Positions 8,601 through 15,678 of a DNA stretch of 64,000 nt are shown here, piece after piece; the first letter of the stretch is position 1, and the number at the start of each line of letters is the position of its first letter. Location of the stretch: contig CALUMG010000002.1 in assembly GCA_944321705.1 (NCBI GenBank), forward strand, positions 1-64,000, read 5' to 3'. The DNA comes from an uncultured Muribaculaceae bacterium. GTDB lineage: Bacteria > Bacteroidota > Bacteroidia > Bacteroidales > Muribaculaceae. The notes beneath the pieces were generated by a model that saw only the letters and a list, made by a program, of their open reading frames with translations, ran no database searches and was not told where the DNA came from. The translations under genes were made by a program, and so were the position numbers.

Positions 8601-9788
8601 TTATCGATTCTTGTACATTTCATCATAATACTTCTGATATTCACCAGACGTAACACTTTTCACCCAATCATTATTGTCAAGATACCAGCGTATTGTTTTC
8701 TCAATTCCGATAGAAAAAGGTGTTTCGGGGAACCAGCCAAGTTCTACAGCAATCTTTGTAGGGTCAATGGCATAACGCATGTCATGGCCGGGCCTGTCAG
8801 TAACAAATTCTATCAAATCTTCATTAATGGAATCGATATCATTCTTCAACAATGTCCTGTACTTCGGTTCTTCCTTCATAATCTTGCTCAAAATATCAAT
8901 AACCAACTTGACAATATTGATATTCGATTCTTCATTGAAACCTCCGATGTTATACACCTCCCCTATGCGTCCGTTGTGCAAAACAGCATCAATGCCTTTC
9001 GCATGATCGTCCACATATAACCAATCACGCACATTCTCTCCTTTACCATACACAGGCAACTTCTTGCCTTCAAGAATATTGTTTATTAAGAGAGGAATCA
9101 ATTTCTCAGGGAATTGGTATGGCCCGTAATTATTACTGCAACGCGTTATGTTGACAGGCAATCCGTATGTCTCATGATATGCCATGACAATCAAGTCGGC
9201 ACTTGCCTTTGAGGAAGAATACGGGGAGCGTGGAGCCAAATTAGTTTGCTCCGTGAAAAATTCCGACCCGAATGCTTTGAGATTTTTCCTGCTGCCTATC
9301 ACCCTAAGCAATTCGTCTTTCACGTTCAACTGTCGCGGCTCGCTGCCTTCTTTGGCAAGCGACCCATACACTTCATCCGTGGATATTTGTAAAAATTTTT
9401 TACCATCCTTGTAAGTATGACCGTCATCCGACTTCCAATATTTGCGAGCGGCTTCGAGCATGACATGGGTCCCTAAAATATTAGTTTCAAGGAACAATTT
9501 AGGATTGGATATACTTCGATCAACATGACTTTCTGCTGCAAAATTAACGACATAATCCACATCATATTTCCCAAATATACTCGACACTACCTCTGCGTCG
9601 CGTATGTCACCCTTGATGAATACTACATTGTCATGTGACAAATCCTCATTTATGTTAAGAAGATTTCCGGCATAGGTAAGGGCATCAAGCACTATGATAA
9701 ATGCATTATTGCCATACTTATTCCTGATATATTTCACAAAATTAGACCCGATAAAACCGGCACCCCCTGTCACAAGATATGTTTCCAT
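8601..9788 (-). CDS. rmlB: dTDP-glucose 4,6-dehydratase
   Basis: NAD-dependent short-chain dehydrogenase/reductase converting dTDP-glucose to dTDP-4-keto-6-deoxyglucose. The 395-residue protein starts at the ATG at 9788 (METYLVTGG); the longer open frame upstream runs through the tsf terminator and is not used. Visible are TGGAGFIG (7-14, Rossmann), the active-site SPYSSSK with the YxxxK pair, ISTDEVYGSL and the NNYGPYQFPEK segment. It is the first gene of the deoxysugar operon, about 70 bp past the tsf terminator. No clear promoter octamer was found. Confidence 0.96.
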   Translation of the reverse strand: METYLVTGGAGFIGSNFVKYIRNKYGNNAFIIVLDALTYAGNLLNINEDLSHDNVVFIKGDIRDAEVVSSIFGKYDVDYVVNFAAESHVDRSISNPKLFLETNILGTHVMLEAARKYWKSDDGHTYKDGKKFLQISTDEVYGSLAKEGSEPRQLNVKDELLRVIGSRKNLKAFGSEFFTEQTNLAPRSPYSSSKASADLIVMAYHETYGLPVNITRCSNNYGPYQFPEKLIPLLINNILEGKKLPVYGKGENVRDWLYVDDHAKGIDAVLHNGRIGEVYNIGGFNEESNINIVKLVIDILSKIMKEEPKYRTLLKNDIDSINEDLIEFVTDRPGHDMRYAIDPTKIAVELGWFPETPFSIGIEKTIRWYLDNNDWVKSVTSGEYQKYYDEMYKNR

Positions 9789-9860
9789 ATAATTTCCAAT
9801 CGACAAATTACAATTTCTGTGCAATTTACAAAAAAGTTTGTAGACTAAATTCCAAAACAC

Positions 9861-9892
9861 AAAAAAAGTGGGAACGCTTTTAGCATTCCCAC
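9861..9892 (-). terminator. Rho-independent terminator of the rpsB-tsf transcript
   Basis: On the minus strand an 11-bp stem (one U-G pair; arms GTGGGAATGCT and AGCGTTCCCAC) with a 3-nt loop is followed by seven U. It sits 30 bp after the tsf stop. Confidence 0.92.
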
Positions 9893-9921
9893 ACATTTAT
9901 ATTTGAATTAAAAGATTATTT

Positions 9922-10746
9922 TTAATCTTCATTCAAGTTTACGCGACGGAAAGATATAGCCTTAAGACCTGCGCTTTGTTTCTTCAAATAAGTTGCAATG
10001 TCCATGCTATTGTCTGAAACGAATTCTTGTTCCATCAATACATTTTCTTTGTAGAACTTATTCAAACGACCTTGAGCAATGCGGTCAACCATATTTTCAG
10101 GCTTACCTTCTTCACGAGCCTTATCGCGAGCGATTTCAAGTTCTTGCTCTACAACCTTTGCAGGAACTTCTTCTCTGCACACTGCAATAGGATTCATTGC
10201 TGCAACTTGCATTGCAACTTCCTTTGCTACATGAGCATCAACGCCTTCTTCATTGAAGCCGACGATAGATGCCAACTTATTGCCGAAATGGTTGTATGCT
10301 ACAGTAGAAGGTGCCTCGATACATTCATATGCGCCAAGCTCCATCTTTTCACCGGTTTTTCCTATTTCTTCAACGATAAGATCAGCAACAGTCTTACCAT
10401 CGATAGCCATAGCTTTTACTTCATCGAGCGATTTTGCTTGATTAGCCATAGCTCCAGCCAAGATTTTCTTGGTCAACGCAACAAAACCTTCATTCTTAGC
10501 AACGAAGTCAGTTTCGCACTTCAAAGCTACGACTGCGGCGAATTTTCCATTCGATTCCGACAATACGCAACCTTCCGATGCTTCACGGTCTTCACGCTTA
10601 GCTGCTACTGCTTGTCCTTTCTTGCGGATGATTTCAATAGCGGCTTCCATATCATTATTGGCTTCAGCCAATGCTTTCTTACAATCCATCAAGCCTGCAC
10701 CGGTCATGTGACGCAGCTTGCTGATTTCTGCCATTGTAACTGCCAT
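9922..10746 (-). CDS. tsf: Elongation factor Ts
   Basis: Guanine-nucleotide exchange factor of EF-Tu in translation elongation. The 274-residue protein has the N-terminal UBA-like region with the signature LRHMTGAGLMDCKKAL (about 11-26) and the conserved TDFVAKNEGF (about 81-90), followed by the dimerisation core. It is 37 bp downstream of rpsB, the nearly universal gene pair, and is followed by a strong terminator. Length and motifs are normal. Confidence 0.98.
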   Translation of the reverse strand: MAVTMAEISKLRHMTGAGLMDCKKALAEANNDMEAAIEIIRKKGQAVAAKREDREASEGCVLSESNGKFAAVVALKCETDFVAKNEGFVALTKKILAGAMANQAKSLDEVKAMAIDGKTVADLIVEEIGKTGEKMELGAYECIEAPSTVAYNHFGNKLASIVGFNEEGVDAHVAKEVAMQVAAMNPIAVCREEVPAKVVEQELEIARDKAREEGKPENMVDRIAQGRLNKFYKENVLMEQEFVSDNSMDIATYLKKQSAGLKAISFRRVNLNED

Positions 10747-10783
10747 GTTGAATCTATTTTTTTATTCGTTGGAACTAATTTAA

Positions 10784-11647
10784 TTATTCAGCAACTTCAG
10801 CATCGGCACTTGCTTCTGCTGCATCTTCAGTTGCAGTTTCTGCATCGGCGGCAACTTCTTCTGCTGCGCCTTCAGCAGTTTTGTTTCTACGAGTTATGCG
10901 AGCACGTTTAGGTTTCGCTTCTTCACCTTCGGCAGCATCCTTTGCGTCAATCTTTTCAACTTTACGCTCTTCAAGGCCTTCGGCAATAGCTGTGCACACT
11001 GTATCAAGAATTATCTCTATTGACTTTGATGCATCATCATTTGCAGGGATGATAAAATCAACAGCAGAAGGATCTGAGTTAGTGTCAACGATACCGAATA
11101 CTGGAATTCCAAGACGATTTGCTTCTGCCACAGCGATATGTTCCTTCATTACGTCAACTACGAACAATGCAGACGGAAGACGATTCAAATCAGCAATACT
11201 TCCAAGAGTCTTTTCAAGTTTTGCACGTTGACGTGTAATTTGCAACTTTTCGCGTTTTGACAAATTATCAAAAGTTCCATCTTTAGACATTTTGTCAATG
11301 GCAGCCATCTTCTTGACAGCCTTGCGGATTGTCGGGAAGTTGGTAAGCATACCACCCGGCCAACGCTCTATAACATAAGGCATGTTGACTGCTGTTGCCT
11401 TGTCGGCGGTAACTTGCTTTGCTTGTTTCTTAGTCGCAACAAAAAGAATTTTCTTTCCCGACTTAGCTATATTCTTGAGAGCTGCAGCAGCTTCATCAAG
11501 CTTCGCGATTGTTTTATACAGATCAATGATGTGGATACCGTTACGCTCCATGAAAATATAAGGAGCCATTGCAGGATTCCATTTACGTTTAAGATGGCCG
11601 AAGTGGCATCCTGCCTCAAGTAATTGATCAAAATTTGGTGTTGCCAT
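10784..11647 (-). CDS. rpsB: 30S ribosomal protein S2
   Basis: Small-subunit ribosomal protein near the neck of the 30S particle; needed for S1 binding in many bacteria. The 287-residue product has the conserved LLEAGCHFGH (about 9-18), WNPAMAPYIF and the RLGIPVFGIVDTNSDP region (about 175-190). The last 60 or so residues are an added, low-complexity Ala/Glu/Asp tail with an embedded basic patch (KPKRARITRRNK), longer than in E. coli S2 (241 residues). A hairpin-bearing leader separates it from rpsI. Confidence 0.98.
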   Translation of the reverse strand: MATPNFDQLLEAGCHFGHLKRKWNPAMAPYIFMERNGIHIIDLYKTIAKLDEAAAALKNIAKSGKKILFVATKKQAKQVTADKATAVNMPYVIERWPGGMLTNFPTIRKAVKKMAAIDKMSKDGTFDNLSKREKLQITRQRAKLEKTLGSIADLNRLPSALFVVDVMKEHIAVAEANRLGIPVFGIVDTNSDPSAVDFIIPANDDASKSIEIILDTVCTAIAEGLEERKVEKIDAKDAAEGEEAKPKRARITRRNKTAEGAAEEVAADAETATEDAAEASADAEVAE

Positions 11648-11787
11648 TTTTTATTATTGTTTACATTCGACTTTAATCAATCGCATGGTAGCCAATACTC
11701 ATTTTCCTCAACGAAATTGAAAGTCCATGCGATTTGGATACTAAACACTTATTTTAATATAAAACGTATGACATGTTATATAAAACA
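11648..11787 (-). promoter_or_regulatory. rpsB leader with long-range hairpin
   Basis: The 140-nt gap between rpsI and rpsB forms, on the minus strand, a perfect 10-bp stem AATCGCATGG/CCATGCGATT (11734-11725 with 11688-11679) closing a 36-nt interior that contains a smaller CAA/TTG hairpin. No U-tract follows, so it is not a simple terminator. In position it resembles ribosomal-protein autoregulatory leaders, with S2 or a processing enzyme as the likely ligand. It is about 30 nt before the rpsB ATG. Confidence 0.55.
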
Positions 11788-12174
11788 TCAACGTTTGCTG
11801 AATTGGAATCTCTTGCGTGCCTTTGGACGACCCGGTTTCTTACGTTCAACAACGCGAGAATCGCGAGTAACGAATCCTGCTGCACGAAGGGCAGCCTTGT
11901 CTTCCGGATTAATCTTTATCAACGCGCGAGCTATAGCCAAGCGCAAAGCTTCAGCTTGTCCTTTAAAACCTCCGCCACACAAATTGACCTTGATGTCATA
12001 TTTGCCTTCAGCTTCGAGAAGTTGAAGCGGTTGTTTTACTACATATTGAAGTATTGAAGAAGGGAAATATACATTGAGCGCACGCTTGTTGATTACTATT
12101 TCGCCATTCCCTTCTGAGAAGAATACGCGTGCTATGGCGGCCTTACGACGACCTACTGCATTAATCTTTTCCAT
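11788..12174 (-). CDS. rpsI: 30S ribosomal protein S9
   Basis: Small-subunit head protein whose C-terminal tail reaches the P-site tRNA. The 128-residue product shows GRRKAAIARV (about 8-17), the GGGFKGQAEALRLAIARAL block (about 66-84) and the conserved basic end KRFQFSKR, with the universal terminal Ser-Lys-Arg. It starts 8 bp after rplM, the standard L13-S9 pair. Confidence 0.98.
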   Translation of the reverse strand: MEKINAVGRRKAAIARVFFSEGNGEIVINKRALNVYFPSSILQYVVKQPLQLLEAEGKYDIKVNLCGGGFKGQAEALRLAIARALIKINPEDKAALRAAGFVTRDSRVVERKKPGRPKARKRFQFSKR

Positions 12175-12182
12175 CCTTCAAA

Positions 12183-12662
12183 TTATTTAAGAGTGTTAAT
12201 ATCAATAACTTTTGGAGTTTGCGCCTCATGCGGATGTTCTGGTCCGTTATACACATAAACATTGTTTAGCAATTGTGCTCCGAGACGATTTTTAGGAAGC
12301 ATGCCTTTAAGAACCTTAATATACAAAGGATTCTTTCCTGCTTTAAGATGTTGCTTTTCAGCTTTCATCTTCAAAATAGCCGGAGTGGCAGTTCTTTGCC
12401 CACCAGGATATCCTGTGTATGACAAATATTCCCTGTCGGTCCATTTCTTTCCTGTGAGGATTGCCTTCTCGGCATTAATGATAATAACATTGTCTCCACA
12501 ATCAACATGAGGAGTGTAGCATGGTTTATACTTACCACGCAAAATTTTTGCAACTTTTGCACACAAACGTCCCAAAACTTGGTCGGTAGCATCTACCACA
12601 ACCCATTGCTTTTGAGCATCTGCAGCTTTTACTGAAACGGTTTTGTAACTTAAAGTATCCAC
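12183..12662 (-). CDS. rplM: 50S ribosomal protein L13
   Basis: Early-assembling large-subunit protein. The 159-residue product contains VVVDATDQVLGRLCAKVA (about 21-38), HVDCGDNVIIINAEK and the family motif GMLPKNRLG. The start is the GTG at 12662 (codons for Met-Asp-Thr-Leu-Ser-Tyr-Lys), because Bacteroidales L13 proteins begin with this conserved MDTLSYK and no ATG is nearby. A strong promoter and a structured leader lie upstream. It heads rplM-rpsI-rpsB-tsf. Confidence 0.98.
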   Translation of the reverse strand: MDTLSYKTVSVKAADAQKQWVVVDATDQVLGRLCAKVAKILRGKYKPCYTPHVDCGDNVIIINAEKAILTGKKWTDREYLSYTGYPGGQRTATPAILKMKAEKQHLKAGKNPLYIKVLKGMLPKNRLGAQLLNNVYVYNGPEHPHEAQTPKVIDINTLK

Positions 12663-12769
12663 TTCTTAATTCCTGATTAATTGTTAATTAATAAACCCAC
12701 ACCACAAAAATAAACTCGGCCAAAAGTTTCCTTGTGTCCGTGAATTTTAAAAATTGGATATAATCGGAC
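12663..12769 (-). promoter_or_regulatory. Structured 5' leader of rplM
   Basis: The roughly 105-nt leader can fold into two hairpins on the minus strand. One is closed by GTCCG/CGGAC (12769-12765 with 12740-12736). The other has CACAA/TTGTG (12736-12732 with 12707-12703) around AAACT/AGTTT (12729-12725 with 12716-12712) and an 8-nt loop. Structured leaders upstream of L13 genes that bind L13 or a partner are known in several bacterial groups; this one fits by position. The GTG start may add translational control. Confidence 0.55.
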
Positions 12770-12771
12770 TG

Positions 12772-12802
12772 CAAAGTTAGAAATTTTTCTCTAAGAATCA
12801 AA
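12772..12802 (-). promoter_or_regulatory. Strong promoter of the rplM-rpsI-rpsB-tsf operon
   Basis: On the minus strand TTTG (12802-12799) and TAACTTTG (12779-12772) are separated by exactly 19 nt, a perfect match to the Bacteroidota promoter consensus. Transcription should start close to 12768. Confidence 0.82.
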
Positions 12803-12877
12803 TAGTTTTAAACAAATACTTTTCTCTAAATCTAAAAAACATTGGAGCACCTTTAAATAACATATCAATTAGTACAT

Positions 12878-12910
12878 AAAAAAATAATCCCCGACATCAC
12901 TGTCTGGGAT
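12878..12910 (-). terminator. Rho-independent terminator with no coding gene in front
   Basis: On the minus strand a 10-bp stem (arms ATCCCAGACA and TGTCGGGGAT, one mismatch) with loop GTGA is followed by TA and seven U. It points leftward although no protein gene lies upstream on that strand, so it most likely ends a non-coding transcript. Confidence 0.82.
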
Positions 12911-13018
12911 CGCTTAATTAACCTTTAAATACCATTAACATAAACCTAAAAACATCGAAACAACTGTCATCACGACATTCATTTCAGTTTTGCCTTAAAA
13001 CTAATACCATGAATAACT
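12878..13018 (-). ncRNA. Candidate small RNA, family not recognised
   Basis: A predicted transcript of about 140 nt from the promoter at 13053-13023 to the terminator at 12910-12878. The 5' third can fold as ATTCAT/ATGAAT (13014-13009 with 12982-12977) enclosing AGTTTT/AAAACT (13002-12997 with 12991-12986) around a 5-nt loop. The middle is AU-rich and mostly single-stranded, with a weak TGTC/GACA hairpin; the 3' end is the terminator. No open frame longer than a few codons with a ribosome site is seen. Promoter, fold and terminator together support a stand-alone sRNA. A 3' remnant of a lost gene is the alternative. Confidence 0.55.
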
Positions 13019-13022
13019 GGTG

Positions 13023-13053
13023 CAAAAATAGCCATAATATGTTATATAACATA
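13023..13053 (-). promoter_or_regulatory. Promoter of the sRNA candidate with overlapping palindromic operator
   Basis: On the minus strand TATG (13053-13050, one mismatch to TTTG) is followed after 19 nt by TATTTTTG (13030-13023). The -33 box and spacer are covered by a perfect 16-bp palindrome TATGTTATATAACATA (13038-13053), the size and position expected of a dimeric repressor or activator site. Confidence 0.55.
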
Positions 13054-13179
13054 ATTTACAAGCAGATAATCTACTTCATTAAACATTATTTCACAATTCT
13101 TCCCATTAGCTTACCAAATTAACATTAATAAGCAGTTTGTTTTTATGATATAGAAATTGAGCCTCTTCATTTTTTCTCA

Positions 13180-13287
13180 TTGCGCTCAACTTTCGCTATA
13201 TTTGTATAATATAGGATGCGTCTCGGCAATTATGAAATTCAGAGCAAGCTCAAATTTCCCAATTGCGCTCAACTTTCGCTATATTTG
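13180..13287 (+). repeat. Direct repeat pair with internal hairpin (repetitive intergenic element)
   Basis: A 25-bp sequence beginning TTGCGCTCAACT and ending CGCTATATTTG occurs identically at 13180-13204 and 13263-13287, 83 bp apart. Between them 13234-13258 forms an imperfect palindrome (GAAATT, GAGC, GCTC, AATTTC). Each copy ends in TATATTTG, a match to the -7 promoter octamer. The second copy would drive the gene starting at 13314. Confidence 0.75.
13280..13287 (+). promoter_or_regulatory. Putative promoter (-7 element) of the secreted protein gene
   Basis: TATATTTG at the end of the second repeat copy lies 26 nt before the ATG at 13314. No TTTG is present 19 nt upstream. The first copy offers an alternative -7 element at 13197-13204. 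Confidence 0.4.
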
Positions 13288-13313
13288 CAACATGTAATAT
13301 ACCTTTCTCTGAT

Positions 13314-14423
13314 ATGTCACGAAACTTCTTACTTGCTTTATTCTTATTGGCTTTTTGCAGCTCCATATCATCAAAAAGCCTTTATATGACTTATCTAAAT
13401 CAGTTTTCTCCATTTTATAATGAAGAAGACTCATGCTCCGGCATGTGGCTCAAAAATCAAATATTGTACATAGAAAACAAATATGCCGACAACATGATTC
13501 TTGCAGACTCGTTATCAGATGGCCACAACAAATTCAAGTTTTATGCAAGAATTGCCAACCTTAACAATGAAGAAACAAAAAGTTACGAATGCATCGTTCG
13601 TGGCACAAATGAGAAAAAAAGCATTAAAAATCCATCTTGCGGAATCATTTGGAATTATGTGGATTCTGAAAATTATTATGCCGTAATGACTCACTGCACC
13701 AACAGCGACCTGCACAGTTACTATGACACTCGCAGCATGACAATCGACATCCTACAAGTGAAAAACGCTAAAGCTTCATTGTTAAAATCAGTCAACCTTC
13801 CAGAAAACGTCAACCTTCAAAACGGATACAATGTCATCAGTGTCGAATATGACGGCAATTCAACATTTGTTGCAATTGGCAATAAGGAACTGAGACAAAT
13901 AGCTGAAATAAAAAATATCGACTACGGCTCAGGATGGCAAAAATATGGAATAATTATTGGTGGCGCGGCTAAAATTGCAATTGAGCGCATGGTCCTGTTC
14001 ACCAACCCCATAATGGAAGAAAAACTTGCAACCCAATGGACAAGACAGTCGCTTGATTCATATTTGAATACAGCCGACAACATTTATGAAGGATATTGGA
14101 ACTTCTTTGACAAAGAGCTTGAAGAAGACATGTTGAAAATGGGAGGAAGATACACCGTAGCCTTAGTGAAAAACGATAACGGATTTGATATAATATATGT
14201 AAATGGAGCCAGCGTAAACAACTCCGGATGGAAATGTGGGATGTTGAAAGGAAAACTTATAAAAACTCCGTTCATAGACAATTATGACTTAATCTGGTAT
14301 GACGCAATGATGAACCCTTTCAAATATGATGTATATGCGACATTCGAGAACCATTCGGTAATGACACTATTCTTCCCTGCACAAGACAGTTCAATACGCT
14401 TTGCGAAACAAATCCCAAAATAG
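13314..14423 (+). CDS. Hypothetical secreted protein
   Basis: I do not recognise the family. The ATG at 13314 (MSRNFLLALFLLAF) gives a standard signal peptide (about residues 1-20); an in-frame TTG at 13263 lies in the promoter repeat and would destroy it. The mature 350-residue chain is rich in aromatic and Asn/Asp residues. Segments such as GIIWNYVDSENYYAV followed by VISVEYDGN resemble the beta strands of concanavalin-like ligand-binding domains, a weak resemblance only. It converges with the NlpC gene, with only 11 bp between stop codons. Function unknown. Confidence 0.8.
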   Translation: MSRNFLLALFLLAFCSSISSKSLYMTYLNQFSPFYNEEDSCSGMWLKNQILYIENKYADNMILADSLSDGHNKFKFYARIANLNNEETKSYECIVRGTNEKKSIKNPSCGIIWNYVDSENYYAVMTHCTNSDLHSYYDTRSMTIDILQVKNAKASLLKSVNLPENVNLQNGYNVISVEYDGNSTFVAIGNKELRQIAEIKNIDYGSGWQKYGIIIGGAAKIAIERMVLFTNPIMEEKLATQWTRQSLDSYLNTADNIYEGYWNFFDKELEEDMLKMGGRYTVALVKNDNGFDIIYVNGASVNNSGWKCGMLKGKLIKTPFIDNYDLIWYDAMMNPFKYDVYATFENHSVMTLFFPAQDSSIRFAKQIPK

Positions 14424-14434
14424 CATCTTTGCAC

Positions 14435-14944
14435 TCATTTCAAGTCCTTCACCCTACCCGACGAAACATAAGTACGCACATAATACGATTCATCCAAATC
14501 GCTCACTATGACTCCACGGCTTGACGAGGCATGTACAAACTTGTCACTCTTCAAATATATTCCGACGTGATTTATCTTTTTTGACCGCCCCGTTGAAAAA
14601 AACACAAGATCACCCTCTTGCAAATCATTTTTCTTAATTTTTTCGCAATTCTTTTCATATATCAAATCGGAACTTCGTTGCAAGCTCACTCCATATACCT
14701 TTTTATATACTTGCACGACAAATCCCGAACAATCCACGCCACGCTTGTTGTTCCCTCCATATTTATAAGGAGTCCCTATCCAAGATTTTACTTCATCATA
14801 CAAACAACTTTTCTTCTCATTTTCATGTTGAACGACATTCTGCCGGTCAAATCCTGTAGCCACATCCTTATGTGTTTTGCATGAAAACAGGCAACCACTA
14901 ACAATCAACAGCAATAACAAAATTATTATTTTACTTCTTGGCAT
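14435..14944 (-). CDS. NlpC/P60 (C40) cell-wall peptidase, lipoprotein
   Basis: Predicted outer-membrane lipoprotein cutting peptide bonds in peptidoglycan stems. The 169-residue protein has a hydrophobic leader with lipobox candidates ending at C18 (VSGC) and C22 (LFSC). The catalytic triad is C72 in GVDCSGFV, H126 in INHVGIYL and H138 in KFVHAS. The length matches Spr/NlpC-type single-domain enzymes with no binding domain. It has its own putative promoter. Confidence 0.93.
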   Translation of the reverse strand: MPRSKIIILLLLLIVSGCLFSCKTHKDVATGFDRQNVVQHENEKKSCLYDEVKSWIGTPYKYGGNNKRGVDCSGFVVQVYKKVYGVSLQRSSDLIYEKNCEKIKKNDLQEGDLVFFSTGRSKKINHVGIYLKSDKFVHASSSRGVIVSDLDESYYVRTYVSSGRVKDLK

Positions 14945-14972
14945 GACACTATGTTTATGACTTGTATTTTTA

Positions 14973-14980
14973 CAAATATA
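14973..14980 (-). promoter_or_regulatory. Putative promoter of the NlpC/P60 gene
   Basis: The minus strand reads TATATTTG (14980-14973), about 30 nt before the ATG, with ATTG roughly 20 nt upstream as a one-mismatch -33 box. Confidence 0.5.
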
Positions 14981-15017
14981 TCATGTTTTCATGGCAATGG
15001 CAATTCGCTACAGACAC

Positions 15018-15057
15018 AAAAAAAGCACGTCACGCTAAATTCTTTTGCATGACGTGC
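15018..15057 (-). terminator. Rho-independent terminator of the DUF5606 gene
   Basis: On the minus strand an 11-bp stem (GCACGTCATGC with GCGTGACGTGC, one U-G pair) and an 11-nt loop are followed by seven U, about 30 nt after the stop at 15089. Confidence 0.9.
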
Positions 15058-15088
15058 CTTGATTATTTTTCAAATTTATTTTTTAGCC

Positions 15089-15541
15089 TTATGCATTAGC
15101 TGGCTCATCATTTTTGCCTTCATTCGAAGACTCCTCCGTGTTATCTTCTTTTTCTTCGACAAATTTTTCAAATCCGGCTTCTACCAATAAGTTGTACCAT
15201 GAAATTACCTTCTTTATATCGGTATCGTACACACGGTCCCTGTCATAATTCGGGAGCACCTTGTCAAAAAATTCATGCAGTGAAGAGCTATTTTTTGCAA
15301 CAGCTTTATCTACAGGCTTACCCCCTGAGATTTCATAAATTGTTTCAAACACATTTGCAAGAGGGACTTCTTCTTCAGTAGTGTATATGGCAATATCGCC
15401 AAGTGATATTATTTTATTGTAGGAATAAGCCGGAATGCGTTTTTTATCGCTCAAGCTCTCTACTATGATTATATTCTTTCCATAAGAAACCAACTTATAC
15501 AATCCCGGCTTGCCGGAGATAGATAAAATTTGCTTTAACAT
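15089..15541 (-). CDS. DUF5606 domain-containing protein
   Basis: A 150-residue cytosolic protein of the Bacteroidota-specific DUF5606 family. The N-terminal half (MLKQILSISGKPGLYKLV and the following strand-rich region to about residue 75) has an SH3/KOW-like look. The C-terminal 20 residues are an acidic Glu/Asn tail. The function is unknown. It is monocistronic, with its own promoter octamer and terminator. Confidence 0.85.
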   Translation of the reverse strand: MLKQILSISGKPGLYKLVSYGKNIIIVESLSDKKRIPAYSYNKIISLGDIAIYTTEEEVPLANVFETIYEISGGKPVDKAVAKNSSSLHEFFDKVLPNYDRDRVYDTDIKKVISWYNLLVEAGFEKFVEEKEDNTEESSNEGKNDEPANA

Positions 15542-15594
15542 AATTCTTTTTTAATTTTTTATTTATTACCTAACGTTTGTCTATTTTGCGCCTG

Positions 15595-15602
15595 CAAAAT
15601 TA
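15595..15602 (-). promoter_or_regulatory. Putative promoter of the DUF5606 gene
   Basis: TAATTTTG on the minus strand (15602-15595), about 55 nt before the ATG, matches the -7 consensus. The -33 region is only T-rich. Confidence 0.45.
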
Positions 15603-15678
15603 ATTGAGGACAAAAATACAATAAAACACCGATTATTTCTGAAAAGTGTTACTATATAAGTCGCACTTTAAAAATATT

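Larger units (their letters stand above)
12911..13313. other. Gene-free stretch between the rplM operon and the secreted protein gene
   Basis: This AT-rich region has no supportable coding sequence on either strand. It holds the sRNA candidate and its promoter/operator (to 13053), an unassigned AT-rich segment 13054-13179, and the repeat pair with a short palindrome at 13180-13287 ending in the promoter of the next gene. Confidence 0.7.

Noticed and set aside
9789..9896. N-terminal extension of rmlB by 36 codons
   Set aside because: The extension runs through the tsf terminator hairpin and encodes no Rossmann-like start; METYLVTGG at 9788 is the family N-terminus.
10027..10911. A 294-codon open frame on the plus strand across tsf and rpsB
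   Set aside because: It lies antisense to two certain translation genes, has Cys/His/Phe-rich shadow composition and no promoter or ribosome site.
11773..11788. Second copy of the sRNA operator (ATGTT...AACAT) near the rpsI 3' end
   Set aside because: The half-sites are two bases further apart and the region is AT-rich; similarity is likely chance.
13263..13313. TTG start for the secreted protein inside the repeat
   Set aside because: It would translate the promoter repeat and bury the signal peptide that begins at the ATG at 13314.
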